Positions 41,256 to 49,280 of a DNA stretch of 64,000 nt are shown here, one piece after another (the stretch's first letter is position 1; each line of letters opens with the position of its first letter). The notes beneath the pieces were generated by a model that ran no database searches, was not told where the DNA came from, and worked only from the letters and a program-made list of their open reading frames with translations. Made by a program: the position numbers and the translations under genes. The stretch is from Desulfobulbaceae bacterium (GTDB lineage Bacteria > Desulfobacterota > Desulfobulbia > Desulfobulbales > SURF-16): the NCBI GenBank assembly GCA_023230525.1, contig JALNXE010000002.1, positions 25,639 through 89,638 on the forward strand. The letters run 5' to 3'.

Positions 41256-41906
41256 ATGAATGGTAACGCCACAGCGGCAACAGCCGGCTACAACTTTAAA
41301 AAATCTCTCATTATCAAAGCCGTGATCGTGGTCTCCCTCACCATGCTTGCCGCCACGGTCTTTTATCTCATCCGCCGCTATTTTTATATCCTTGACGCCT
41401 ATGTCTATACCGGCGAGTTTCATCTGCTTTTCATCACGAAAAACATGCAGATGACGAAACTTGAGCTATTTACCGAATACCTGAAACCCATGGGTTTCCT
41501 CATGGCCCTGCCTGTCTGTCTGACCGGGACCTGCTATGCCGGCCTGGACCCGTCATCCTCCCAGCAGGTGCTGATCCGGGCAACCGCTGATGCCTTTGGC
41601 GCGCCCATGAGTTTTCTTTTCGGATTCCTCGGCTTTTTTGTCCTGGGGCTGCTTGCCTTTGGCCTCGGCTCCCTGATCTTCGGGGATATCGTGCCGCTGG
41701 TAACCAAAAAATGCTACCCGGAGTATCTGGACAAACTGAAGAAACCCGCTTTGCTGCTTTTTCCCATGGCCTTTGCCCTGCCCTTTGTGCCGATCATCAT
41801 AGCTTCCGTAATGGCCGCCATTGTCAAGGTCCCTTTTGCGAGGCTGCTGCAATACATGCTGGCCGGTTTCATGCTGCGCACCCTTGCCCTGGTGCTGCTG
41901 CAGTGA
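41256..41906 (+). CDS. Polytopic membrane protein, possibly VTT-like
   Basis: 216 residues with four or five hydrophobic segments (SLIIKAVIVVSLTMLAATVF, FLMALPVCLTGTCYAG, MSFLFGFLGFFVLGLLAFGL, LLLFPMAFALPFVPIIIASV). The last part, PFVPIIIASVMAAIVKVPFA then LLQYMLAGFMLRTLALVLL, has the order of Pro, small residues and basic caps seen in VTT/DedA proteins, so a divergent VTT protein is my best guess. Start ATG 41256 has no clear ribosome site. It lies 32 bp after the Fe-S/VTT fusion gene and 51 bp before the YdjY gene in the same operon. Substrate or partner is unknown. Confidence 0.72.
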   Translation: MNGNATAATAGYNFKKSLIIKAVIVVSLTMLAATVFYLIRRYFYILDAYVYTGEFHLLFITKNMQMTKLELFTEYLKPMGFLMALPVCLTGTCYAGLDPSSSQQVLIRATADAFGAPMSFLFGFLGFFVLGLLAFGLGSLIFGDIVPLVTKKCYPEYLDKLKKPALLLFPMAFALPFVPIIIASVMAAIVKVPFARLLQYMLAGFMLRTLALVLLQ

Positions 41907-41957
41907 AAAAAGAGAGAGGACGGGCAAGGGGCTTTTCAATCAAACAAGGAGAACAAG

Positions 41958-42830
41958 ATGAAAATAAATCAAGAAGGTAAATGCTCCTGCTGCACCGGGG
42001 GCTCCCGATCGGTGCTGCTCGGCAGGGCCGCTGATGCAGGTCACGAGACGGGCCATACCGGCGGCATGACCAGGGGAGAATTTCTCAAGGTGGTTGGCCT
42101 CGGCATCCTGGGCCTCAGCACCATACCCGGCACCAAGGCCTATGCCGCGGCGGAGAAGGACGGCAATATCAAGATGGTCCAGGGGAAAAACGACCGCATG
42201 GTGGTTGACCTGGAAAACCGGGAAATCCGGGTTTCCACGGACATCACCAAGGACCCGTCCAAACCATCGGTCATTGACTGGGGCCGGAGATTCCAGGCCT
42301 TTTTCGGTACGTATGGCGGCAAGATGGAAAAATTTTTCGTGTTCACCACCGATGTTTCCCGCACGGATATCGATAAGGCCATCCAGGAAATCGGCATCAA
42401 GTCCCGCCGCCAGATTCCCATGGAGGAGGTGGAGCAGCGCAAAGGGCTGAAGGCCACCACCACCATGGCTGATTATCTGGACGGCGATCCGGTCATTGTC
42501 ATCGTGCGGTTCATCAAGGACGGCAAAATCGTTGAAACGGCCCTGGAAGATCTGATCGAGGAAAAAATCATGGTCGATGGCGCCGAGGTGGTAAAGCCCT
42601 ATACCCCGCACTGGGTTTACCACGGCACCGGCGAGGCGATCACCTTTCCCTCCGGCTGCTGCGTCTGCCCCTCCGACTGCAACGGCGGCATTATCACCGA
42701 TAACGTCCTGCCGCTGAAAACCACGGAAAACTACTACCGTATCAACTGGGAGCGGATGCCGCCCGTCGGTTCCAAGGCGGAAATCATCATCAAATCCATT
42801 TACAGCTCGGCCAGGCACGCAACCATCTGA
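41958..42830 (+). CDS. Exported YdjY-domain protein
   Basis: 290 residues, ATG 41958 after AAGGAGAACAAG. The first 65 residues have a CSCCTGG motif, a His-rich stretch, then TRGEFLKVVGLGILGLSTIP, which resembles a Tat-like or Sec signal with an unusually long n-region. The rest fits the YdjY domain: KMEKFFVFTTDV, a helix, VIVIVRFIKDGKIV, and WVYHGTGEA, then a Cys pair region GCCVCPSDCNGGIITDN. YdjY domains occur in redox and metal-linked exported proteins; the extra cysteines could bind a soft metal. It is the third gene of the operon leading to the MerB-like gene 99 bp downstream. Confidence 0.8.
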   Translation: MKINQEGKCSCCTGGSRSVLLGRAADAGHETGHTGGMTRGEFLKVVGLGILGLSTIPGTKAYAAAEKDGNIKMVQGKNDRMVVDLENREIRVSTDITKDPSKPSVIDWGRRFQAFFGTYGGKMEKFFVFTTDVSRTDIDKAIQEIGIKSRRQIPMEEVEQRKGLKATTTMADYLDGDPVIVIVRFIKDGKIVETALEDLIEEKIMVDGAEVVKPYTPHWVYHGTGEAITFPSGCCVCPSDCNGGIITDNVLPLKTTENYYRINWERMPPVGSKAEIIIKSIYSSARHATI

Positions 42831-42864
42831 TGCCTGCCGGATAAGGCCGGTCAAACGCTGCAAG

Positions 42865-42895
42865 GAGAGGGGGGCGGTGCATCGCCCTTCCTCTC
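42865..42895 (+). promoter_or_regulatory. Strong hairpin upstream of the merB-like gene
   Basis: GAGAGG-G-GGGCG and CGCCC-TT-CCTCTC form an 11-bp stem with a small internal loop and a 6-nt apical loop, 35 bp after the YdjY stop and 34 bp before the merB-like start. It lacks a T-run, so it may be an mRNA processing or stability element rather than a terminator. Confidence 0.5.
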
Positions 42896-42929
42896 TATTG
42901 CCGTCAACCTCTTTTAAGCCATCATCGCC

Positions 42930-43568
42930 ATGCAGGGAACAACCTATTCCGACAGTCTCGGAGACATCCGGAGCATTGCCTCGCGCCTGACCGCTGTTGA
43001 ACAGCTGGTCAGGGACAGCGTCATGGCGCAGATCATCGACCGCGGCGGCCCGGTGACCGCCCGCGGCCTGAAACAGGTGGCGGCCCTGCGCAACCTGGAT
43101 GTGGAGGAGCAGCTTGCCGCCCTGCTCAAAAAACGGACCATTGTGGTGAACCCGGAGGGATACATCACCTTTTCCTATCCGGTTTCAGCCCTGCCCACCA
43201 GTCACCGGGTGACGCTCGCGGACGGCAGATCGTTTTATGCCATGTGCGCGGTGGACGCCCTGGGGGCCGCCTTCACCTTCAACCAGGATATCAGGGTGGA
43301 CTCCCAGTGCAGCCACTGCCGGCAGCCGGTGCATCTGGAAATAGGCAATCAGCGGATTATCGATCTGCAGCCCGCCGCAACCCAGGTGCTCCACGTCGAT
43401 CTGAACCGGTATGACAACTGGTCGGGCAACTGCTGAAACATCATGAACTTCTTCTGTAGGAAGAAACATTATGAACAGTGGCTGGCACAGAGGCAGGTCA
43501 CGCTAAAGCATTTCTGTCTGACCGCGGCACAGGCGCTGCAGGTGGCGCAGATGCTGTTTGCCCGGTAG
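42930..43568 (+). CDS. merB: MerB-like organomercurial lyase with in-frame UGA (predicted selenoprotein)
   Basis: Translation from ATG 42930 meets TGA at 43434-43436, but the same frame continues to TAG 43566-43568 with the rest of a MerB protein, 212 residues in all, the length of classical MerB. N-terminal winged-helix-like part: GPVTARGLKQVAALRNLDVE. Active-site region: FYAMCAVDA, with C106 and D109 at the positions of MerB C96 and D99. The UGA is codon 169, exactly 63 after C106, just as C159 is 63 after C96 in MerB. It is followed by NIMNFFCRKKHYEQWL, matching the MerB CHVHFFAS-W region. A SECIS-like hairpin starts 2 nt after the UGA. I predict Sec169. Termination at UGA would remove a catalytic residue. 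The start has no good ribosome site. Last gene of the Fe-S/VTT operon. Confidence 0.87.
43439..43473 (+). promoter_or_regulatory. Predicted bacterial SECIS element of merB-like gene 1
   Basis: Upper stem TTCTTC (43449-43454) with GAAGAA (43460-43465), loop TGTAG with G as second base; lower stem of six pairs (CAT-C-ATG with CAT-T-ATG) separated by a small internal loop. The apical loop begins 18 nt after the UGA, inside the range known for bacterial SECIS elements. Confidence 0.8.
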
Positions 43569-43624
43569 GCAGGCGGCAGGCAATTACCGGAAGAGAAGAA
43601 AACTTTTCGGGTCTTTATGACTTG

Positions 43625-44797
43625 TTAGCCTGTCTCCTTGGTATTGCCGGAAAAGGCGGAGATGAAGCGATCCATGGCGGCAAAGAGCAGCTCGACACTG
43701 TAGCCGGCAATAAAGGCGATGGCGAACTGCGATAAGGAGGCAAAGGGCAGCTGGCTGTCGCCTTCCTTGATGAACCAGACGATGGCCAGGCCGGACAAGG
43801 CGCCCAGGTTCATCCTCAGCCGTAAACAGATATCCGATTCCGGGGTATAGGTGAGGCTTCTGATCTGCACGGCCAGGGTGCGCAGCACATAAGTAATGGC
43901 GCCCAGCAGTCCATAGAGGATGGGCAGCAGATAAATCTGCAGGGCATAGATGGCGAACTGGGAAGTTTTCAGGGACTTCAGCAGCCGCTGGTAGGGATCG
44001 GCATCAGCTTCCCCGTCTTTGGCGCTCCCTTTCGGAGAGCTGCCCATGATGCGGCCGAGAAACTGGAGCGGCCGCCGCCAGTACTCATTCCAGTTGTTGA
44101 GGATCTCGAAATTGAGCTCGGTTGACTGCTCGTAATTATCCAGGCGGGCGTCAATGATGCTGATTTCGTTTTGTTTTTTGGCGAGTTCGGCCTCCAGCTG
44201 TCCATCACCTCCGGCATTGTCCGCCGCCGGGGCGCTGCTCTTTTCCCGGTGTTCCTTCAGCCGTTCCTCGATGGTTTTCGCTTCCCGCTGCAGAAGTTCC
44301 TTCCGGCTTTTATCCGTGTCCACCTGCTTGAGGGTGGCAGTGACATCGTCGGTAACCGAAGAGCCCACCACCCAGTAGGTTTGCACCACGAGCAAAAAGA
44401 TAAGGGTGCCCAGGGCCCAAAACCGGAAGCGGCGCACCGACAGGGTGGCCAGGGAGACGCGCCGGGGGGATCGCAGAATTTTGCTTCTGAAATGGCCGGT
44501 CAGCGAGGTGTCGTCCTGTTTGTCGTAACTGGCGCGCAGACTGGCTACGGTAACCGGGCTCACCGCCTTGGCCAGGGCCTCAGAGGCCTGCAGAAAGAGG
44601 GTTTCCATCTCCACCGGGTCAGGCGCTGGCTGGCCGCTGCCAGAGGAGTGTCTCAGCCGGATGATGTTTTCGATGGTTTCCCTGGGCAGGGTGATCCCTG
44701 TTTCCGAGGCGTAGGACAGCAGAAGCTCGGCGTTGCGGAGCTGTTCGGTGTTGATCCGGCTGGGGCTGCCTTCCTGTGCCGCGTTAACGTCTGCCAT
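43625..44797 (-). CDS. Membrane protein of unknown function with coiled coil
   Basis: 390 residues from ATG 44797 after AAAAAGGAAAATCC; an in-frame ATG at 44818 overlaps the upstream stop codon and is an alternative. The first 120 residues are soluble. One membrane helix (FWALGTLIFLLVVQTYWVVG) is followed by a charged coiled coil (LLQREAKTIEERLKEHREKS, and AELAKKQNEISIIDARLDNY). Two or three further helices lie near the C-terminus (IYALQIYLLPILYGLLGAIT and FASLSQFAIAFIAGYSVELL). I do not recognise a family. It is co-transcribed with the DUF2914-like exported protein just upstream and convergent with the merB-like operon. Confidence 0.78.
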   Translation of the reverse strand: MADVNAAQEGSPSRINTEQLRNAELLLSYASETGITLPRETIENIIRLRHSSGSGQPAPDPVEMETLFLQASEALAKAVSPVTVASLRASYDKQDDTSLTGHFRSKILRSPRRVSLATLSVRRFRFWALGTLIFLLVVQTYWVVGSSVTDDVTATLKQVDTDKSRKELLQREAKTIEERLKEHREKSSAPAADNAGGDGQLEAELAKKQNEISIIDARLDNYEQSTELNFEILNNWNEYWRRPLQFLGRIMGSSPKGSAKDGEADADPYQRLLKSLKTSQFAIYALQIYLLPILYGLLGAITYVLRTLAVQIRSLTYTPESDICLRLRMNLGALSGLAIVWFIKEGDSQLPFASLSQFAIAFIAGYSVELLFAAMDRFISAFSGNTKETG

Positions 44798-44817
44798 GGA
44801 TTTTCCTTTTTGGGCCA

Positions 44818-45357
44818 TCACCTGACGGAGATGGCATATTCGCAGGCCTTGTCACCCTCGCAGAGCACAGCGGTGCCATCGGCATAGACCACCTTGACCA
44901 CCCATTTGCCCTGCCGGATATGATCCTTCATGCTCCAGGTGCGCCAGTCAAAGAAGCCGCGGCTGGAGATTTCCGTTTGCAGCTGGCCGGCCAGGGCAGG
45001 GTCACCGGCGGAGATCATGATGTTGTCAATCATGGTGGTGACGCCTTCTGCCGAGACGCCGATGATGGAATGGCGGAACCACTGGTGGTAAATGGGAAGT
45101 TTGCCGGCTTCCTGCAGCCGCTGCAAAGCCCAGTTCGATCCCTTGACCTTCATCCACAGATAGAGGGGGCCGACCGGGGCGGTGTTGTCGTATATCGCTC
45201 CATGATCCCTTTCATCGATACCGCTGGTCCATACCGCCTGCTCCACCGTAAGGCGGGCCTCCTCGGCCAGGGAGTTGAGGGAATAAAGTATAGCCAACAT
45301 ATTGAGACAAAAGGTGAAAAGCAGAATAAGGCAGGGCTGGCGATGGCTGCGGGACAT
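44818..45357 (-). CDS. DUF2914-like exported protein
   Basis: 179 residues from ATG 45357 behind AAGGAGAAAAAA. An N-terminal hydrophobic signal or anchor (PCLILLFTFCLNMLAILYSL) precedes a domain with PLYLWMKVKGSNWALQRLQE, KLPIYHQWFRHS, DWRTWSMKDHIRQGKWVVKV and VYADGTAVLCEGD. These match the order of conserved Trp, His and Trp-x-x-S positions in DUF2914 proteins. Function is unknown; it should face the periplasm. Its stop codon overlaps or abuts the start region of the coiled-coil membrane protein gene downstream, so the two probably act together. Confidence 0.75.
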   Translation of the reverse strand: MSRSHRQPCLILLFTFCLNMLAILYSLNSLAEEARLTVEQAVWTSGIDERDHGAIYDNTAPVGPLYLWMKVKGSNWALQRLQEAGKLPIYHQWFRHSIIGVSAEGVTTMIDNIMISAGDPALAGQLQTEISSRGFFDWRTWSMKDHIRQGKWVVKVVYADGTAVLCEGDKACEYAISVR

Positions 45358-45636
45358 TTTTTTCTCCTTGATCCTGTTGTCACACGGAGTGGGCAGAAGC
45401 ATGGCCCGCGGCCCGGCAGGGGACGGGCGATTGCCCTGCTGCGGGGCGGACGTGTAAAATCAGGCTGTTATCCCCTTATTAATATGCGGGATGGAAGAAT
45501 GTCAAGGCGAACGTCAGGCTGGGGTGACAAAACGGAAAAAACCGGGGGCTGCCCCGACCGGCATGGCACGGGTAAGTAAAAGGAGGCCGTGATAAGGTTT
45601 ATGGCGAAGAAAATTATTATTTAATATAATAACAAT

Positions 45637-47028
45637 ATGACAACCCCCAAGCTTTTCTTTTTGTTCTTTCTGGCCGTCTCCGTCTTGAGCCTCTGCAATG
45701 GATGTGCGTCCTTGCCGAACGTTTCCGAGGTAATTGATGATGCGCCGACCGCCCAGAAACCTCGTCAAATCGTTTCGTCCAAAGGATTGTTATCTCCCCA
45801 AAAAAGCAAAGCCATCATGGAGCGGCTGAAGCGATCGGTCGACCAGACGGACATCCTGGAACGCTATACTGCCGTGGTGGAATCGGTCACCGAAAGCCCG
45901 CTGACCAAAGGGAACAAAGTCACGCTCCTCGCCGATGGCCCGGCTACCTATGCCGCGATGTTCGAAGCCATGGGGAATGCCAAAGAACATATCAACCTTG
46001 AAACCTTTATCCTTGAAGATGATGAAGTTGGGCGCAAATTTACCGAACTGCTGTTGCGAAAACAGGCGGAAGGTGTCCAGGTAAATATCATTTACGACAG
46101 CGTGGGAAGCATAAAAACGCCTGAATCCTTTTTCAAGCGCTTGCGGGACGGAGGGATTCAAGTGGTCGAATTCAATCCGGTAAATCCGCTGAAGGACAAC
46201 GGGGAATGGTTTCTGATCCACCCGGATCACCGCAAGATTCTGATCGTTGACGGTAGAGTCGCCATGCTCGGAGGTATCAACATCAGCAAGGTTTATTCGG
46301 GAGGGCTTTCCGGAAGGAAAAAAGTAAAAGGAGAGCCGCTGCCCTGGCGTGACACAGATATTCAAATTGAAGGACCCGCGGTGGCTGAAGTCCAAAAACT
46401 TTTTCTTGAAACCTGGTCGAAACAGGAAGGACCGCAACTCGCCGAAGACAACTATTTACCTGATCAGAAGGAATACGGAAAGGCTCTGGTGCGGGTGGTC
46501 GGCAGCACGCCGGGGCAGAGCAACAGGATCACTTTTATTGTGTATGTGTCCGCCATCACTTTTGCAGAAAATTCCATTCATCTGACGAATGCCTATTTTA
46601 TCCCCGACGAGCAGATATTGGATGCCTTCACTGCTGCGGCCAGGCGCGGTGTGGACGTAAAGATTATTCTTCCCGCAACCAGCGATTCTTCACTGGCCGT
46701 AAATGCAGCGCGGTATAATTATACCGCACTCTTGCAGGCGGGGGTGAAGGTATATGAACGCCGGAACGCCCTGCTGCATGCGAAAACCGCGGTAATTGAC
46801 GGCGTCTGGTCAACGGTCGGCTCCACAAACCTGGACTACTGGAGCCTTTTAAGTGATGACGAGGTGAACGCGGTTGTCCTGAGCCGTGAGTTTGCGCTGG
46901 AAATGGAGAGTATGTTTGCCAGGGACCTGGCGGAATCCAACCAGATTCAATGGGATAAGTGGAAAAAAAGACCTGTAATGCAAAAGATCAAGGAGGCGTT
47001 TGCGCATATGTTCGTCAAATGGTTGTGA
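45637..47028 (+). CDS. Phospholipase D-type cardiolipin synthase (lipoprotein)
   Basis: 463 residues. The N-terminus is a lipoprotein signal (LFFLFFLAVSVLSLCNGC, Cys near residue 23), so the enzyme is probably tethered in the periplasm. Two PLD HKD motifs are present: HPDHRKILIVDGRVAMLGG and HAKTAVIDGVWSTVGSTNLD. The body (INLETFILEDDEVGRKFTEL, AARRGVDVKIILPATSDS) follows ClsB-like cardiolipin synthases, which join phosphatidylglycerol with a second lipid. The start ATG 45637 lies in an AT-rich leader with no clear ribosome site. It may form a unit with the START-like gene 157 bp downstream. Confidence 0.9.
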   Translation: MTTPKLFFLFFLAVSVLSLCNGCASLPNVSEVIDDAPTAQKPRQIVSSKGLLSPQKSKAIMERLKRSVDQTDILERYTAVVESVTESPLTKGNKVTLLADGPATYAAMFEAMGNAKEHINLETFILEDDEVGRKFTELLLRKQAEGVQVNIIYDSVGSIKTPESFFKRLRDGGIQVVEFNPVNPLKDNGEWFLIHPDHRKILIVDGRVAMLGGINISKVYSGGLSGRKKVKGEPLPWRDTDIQIEGPAVAEVQKLFLETWSKQEGPQLAEDNYLPDQKEYGKALVRVVGSTPGQSNRITFIVYVSAITFAENSIHLTNAYFIPDEQILDAFTAAARRGVDVKIILPATSDSSLAVNAARYNYTALLQAGVKVYERRNALLHAKTAVIDGVWSTVGSTNLDYWSLLSDDEVNAVVLSREFALEMESMFARDLAESNQIQWDKWKKRPVMQKIKEAFAHMFVKWL

Positions 47029-47034
47029 TTCCCA

Positions 47035-47149
47035 TTCTCAATCAAGCGTTAACTTCAGCGGCTGCACTGTGCGTGCGGCTTGTCGCCGTACTTCAATGTA
47101 CTGTCTCGTCGCTGCTCGCTTGCCTTCTCGTTTCCATCTTGATTGAGAA
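47035..47149. repeat. Inverted repeat between cls-like and START-like genes
   Basis: TTCTCAATCAAG at 47035-47046 and its exact complement at 47138-47149 bound a 91-bp interior that is itself rich in short complementary words (GCGGCTTG, CGTACTTCAATGTACTG). It could be a decayed insertion or a folded RNA leader for the downstream gene. Confidence 0.5.
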
Positions 47150-47185
47150 ATGGAATCAGATGCGGACGTTATAAGCCCTATCCAT

Positions 47186-48112
47186 ATGACCCTCACGAAA
47201 CGGTTCATCTTCCATGCATGTATTGCCCTTGTTATATTGCTAACGGTTTATCCCTGGCCTCATTCCGTAGTGGCCGCTGAGCCGTTATCCATCAACGGCA
47301 GGGTCTTGCTTGACAAATACCCTGCCATCAAAACTCAGTTGGAGAAAAATCAATTCGGAATACCGCTCTATCTGGAATCCAAAGAGGAATACAGTTCCAT
47401 GCGCGTCGATGTGTACGGTATTTTTGATTACCCCTTTGACAGTGTCAGGGATGCACTTCAGGCACCGGAAAATTGGTGTGATATCAACTTACTGCTCCTC
47501 AATATAAAAGCATGCACCTTCCGTACAGTGTCCGGCCAATGGCTGCTGACACTTTACAGCGGCCGCAAATATTACCAACCCCCCAAGGATGCATATAAAC
47601 TGGATTTCAGGTTTACCATTGGCGCAATACAGCCTGAATACCTGGATATCGCGCTTACCGCCCAAAATGGGCCCCTGCTCACCACGGACCACCGGATCAG
47701 GCTCGAAGCAGTACCGCTTGATGCGGGTAGGACATTCATTCATTTCAGTTACGATTACAGTTATGGTGCACTGGCGCGCACGGCCATGAAAGGCTATTAC
47801 GCAACGATAGGCCGCGATAAGAAGGGTTTCAGCATTATCACCACCGACAAAAAAGGAGATCCCGTTTATGCGGGTGGGGCAAGAGGGTCAGAGGAACGTA
47901 ATGCGGTCCGTTATTACCTTGCCATCCAGGCATATATGGATACGCTCATAATACCCTCGAACCAGAGATTTGAGAAACAGATCAGCCGCTGGTACGACCT
48001 CACGTCGCGCTTTCCACTGCAGCTGCATGAGCTGGACAAGGGAGAATACCTTGCCAATAAGAGGCGGGAGCATAACAATCAGCTCATGCTTCAGATAGAA
48101 GCGGGCAAATGA
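47186..48112 (+). CDS. START/SRPBCC-like exported protein
   Basis: 308 residues from ATG 47186 (MTLTKRFIFHACIAL). A signal peptide (IFHACIALVILLTVYPWPHS, then VVAAEP) is followed by a region resembling the helix-grip START fold: VYGIFDYPFDSVRDALQAPE, WCDINLLLLNIKACTFR, LDFRFTIGAIQPEYLDIAL and TFIHFSYDYSYGALART. Such proteins bind lipids or other hydrophobic ligands. Its place next to a periplasmic cardiolipin synthase-like enzyme suggests a lipid-related job, which is inference. Base composition here is lower in G+C than in the flagellar region. Confidence 0.72.
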   Translation: MTLTKRFIFHACIALVILLTVYPWPHSVVAAEPLSINGRVLLDKYPAIKTQLEKNQFGIPLYLESKEEYSSMRVDVYGIFDYPFDSVRDALQAPENWCDINLLLLNIKACTFRTVSGQWLLTLYSGRKYYQPPKDAYKLDFRFTIGAIQPEYLDIALTAQNGPLLTTDHRIRLEAVPLDAGRTFIHFSYDYSYGALARTAMKGYYATIGRDKKGFSIITTDKKGDPVYAGGARGSEERNAVRYYLAIQAYMDTLIIPSNQRFEKQISRWYDLTSRFPLQLHELDKGEYLANKRREHNNQLMLQIEAGK

Positions 48113-48172
48113 TTGTACCGGAAGGGTAATCATACTCCCTTCCGGTTAAACAATCACCAGTGCCAGTCCATG

Positions 48173-48469
48173 CTATTTCCTGGACATGAACCAACCCAGG
48201 AACAGGCCGACGATGAAGGTGCCACCGATGGCATAGTATGGTTTTACGTGAATGAACTTGTCAGCGGTCTGGACCGTGTCCATGAGGCTGTCTTCAAGCT
48301 CCCCGTACTCGTTCTTAACTGATTCCAGACGTTCCTTCAGGGCGGCTCTGGCTGATTTGATCCGGTCGTCCAGTTCTCCGGAAGTAGCGTCCACGAGCGA
48401 ATGGGCATGGTCAATGATGTGCTGCATTCCCCTGCTCATTGTTTTTGAATTATCTTGTGTGTGTGCCAT
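48173..48469 (-). CDS. DUF883/YqjD-ElaB family membrane-anchored protein
   Basis: 98 residues from ATG 48469, behind AAGGAGATCATGCAAC. An amphipathic helical part (HIIDHAHSLVDATSGELDDR, then LKERLESVKNEYGELEDSL) precedes one C-terminal membrane helix with GG motif (YYAIGGTFIVGLFLGWFMS) and a basic end (RK). This is the layout of the ElaB/YqjD ribosome-associated inner-membrane proteins. They are typically induced in stationary phase and thought to tether ribosomes. Convergent with the START-like gene. Confidence 0.82.
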   Translation of the reverse strand: MAHTQDNSKTMSRGMQHIIDHAHSLVDATSGELDDRIKSARAALKERLESVKNEYGELEDSLMDTVQTADKFIHVKPYYAIGGTFIVGLFLGWFMSRK

Positions 48470-48523
48470 GTTGCATGATCTCCTTAAATTTGAGCCTTTG
48501 CCTTGTAACGGGTTGCCGTCGCT

Positions 48524-48607
48524 CGTCATTCCGGCATGCTTTCAGCCGGAATCCAGTGCTTATGCTATCGGACGGCTTCTGGATGCCGGATCAAGTCCGG
48601 CATGACG
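48524..48607. repeat. CGTCATTCCGGC dispersed palindromic repeat
   Basis: CGTCATTCCGGCATG at the left end and TCCGGCATGACG at the right end, with inner palindromes TTTCAGCCGGAATCCAG and CTGGATGCCGGATCAAGTCC. This is a repeat type widespread in Proteobacteria/Desulfobacterota intergenic DNA. It lies just upstream of the DUF883 gene. Confidence 0.78.
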
Positions 48608-48768
48608 AATTGCGTGCTGTTTTATTCATGCAACTTATTGTAAGCTCGCAAAATTCAACAACTCCGAAAGTTGAATTATTATTAAATGGTTCGTTACAAG
48701 ACGTGGCAATTCATGTGCGATTGGTTATTGATTTTTAAGAGCTAACCAGTGGTCTTGGCCGCGGTTTA

Positions 48769-48975
48769 CTAAACGGTCATGTTGTTGTTTACTTTTTTTA
48801 CACCGTGAACGTCACTCACGAGTTTGGTGGCCAAGTCCTTTTCATCTGCGTTTTTGGCTTTGCCGCCTCATGTGACTTAGAAAACGCCCAAGCTCTATAA
48901 GTCGACCTCAATCGCGTTCAGGCCGCCCGCCACGATGGATCTTTCACTTGCATAATGACCAAGGCCATAAGAAAT
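48769..48975 (-). pseudogene. Decayed BON-domain (OsmY-like) gene fragment
   Basis: On the minus strand one frame reads SERSIVAGGLNAIEVDL, stop, SLGVF, stop, VT, stop, GGKAKNADEKDLATKLVSDV, then HGVKKVNNNMTV and a final TAG. The last part is a recognisable BON domain C-terminus (GKAKN-A-EKDLATKLV-DV-GVK-V-N-MTV). Three internal stops in the same frame (one TAG, one TAA, one TGA) mean it is a remnant. BON proteins such as OsmY are exported and bind phospholipid. Confidence 0.72.
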
Positions 48976-49280
48976 ACTAAAAGCAAAAAACATGCCCGCA
49001 GGCAAAAATGGGCAAATATATAAAATTAGGCTTTAAAGACGGGAGATTAGATATGACTTGAAAATAGAAGATAAGGCCGGCAGGAGATACTTTGCCTCCA
49101 TATATTGAGGATCCGCCATATATGGAGGCAAAGTATTCGAGGGCTCGCCCACCTCAATTCTTTACGGGCAGTTGCCTGCATAAATTTCAAAGAATACACT
49201 GGAATTATTGAATAATGCGAAGCAGAGGTCTGGCATGGGACCCCGCTTACCGCGGCAGGTCCCGCTTTCTGCCCCAATAG
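48976..49280. other. Intergenic region with long perfect inverted repeat
   Basis: I see no gene that I can support here (a 76-codon frame on the minus strand reads through the palindrome and has no family features). The region contains the 19-bp inverted repeat at 49087-49136. Confidence 0.5.
49087..49136. repeat. Perfect 19-bp inverted repeat
   Basis: ATACTTTGCCTCCATATAT at 49087-49105 and its exact complement at 49118-49136, with a 12-nt spacer. There is no T-run on either side. It could be a remnant of a mobile element end, a recombination site, or a strong RNA hairpin. Confidence 0.8.

Noticed and set aside
43434..43436. Reading the TGA as reassigned to Trp or Gly throughout the genome
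   Set aside because: TGA is a normal stop for several intact genes in this window, and all three internal UGAs fall on MerB Cys positions followed by hairpins.
42930..43436. Treating the first MerB-like gene as a simple truncated 168-residue protein
   Set aside because: The next 43 codons in the same frame match the MerB C-terminus and restore the family length, so truncation is less likely than recoding.
47035..47149. Possible further attC site between the cls-like and START-like genes
   Set aside because: The outer inverted repeat does not contain the GTTRRRY/RYYYAAC cores in the right places, and the interior does not fold like an attC.
49047..49277. A 76-codon minus-strand frame
   Set aside because: It runs through a 19-bp perfect inverted repeat, has no ribosome site that I trust and no protein-like pattern.
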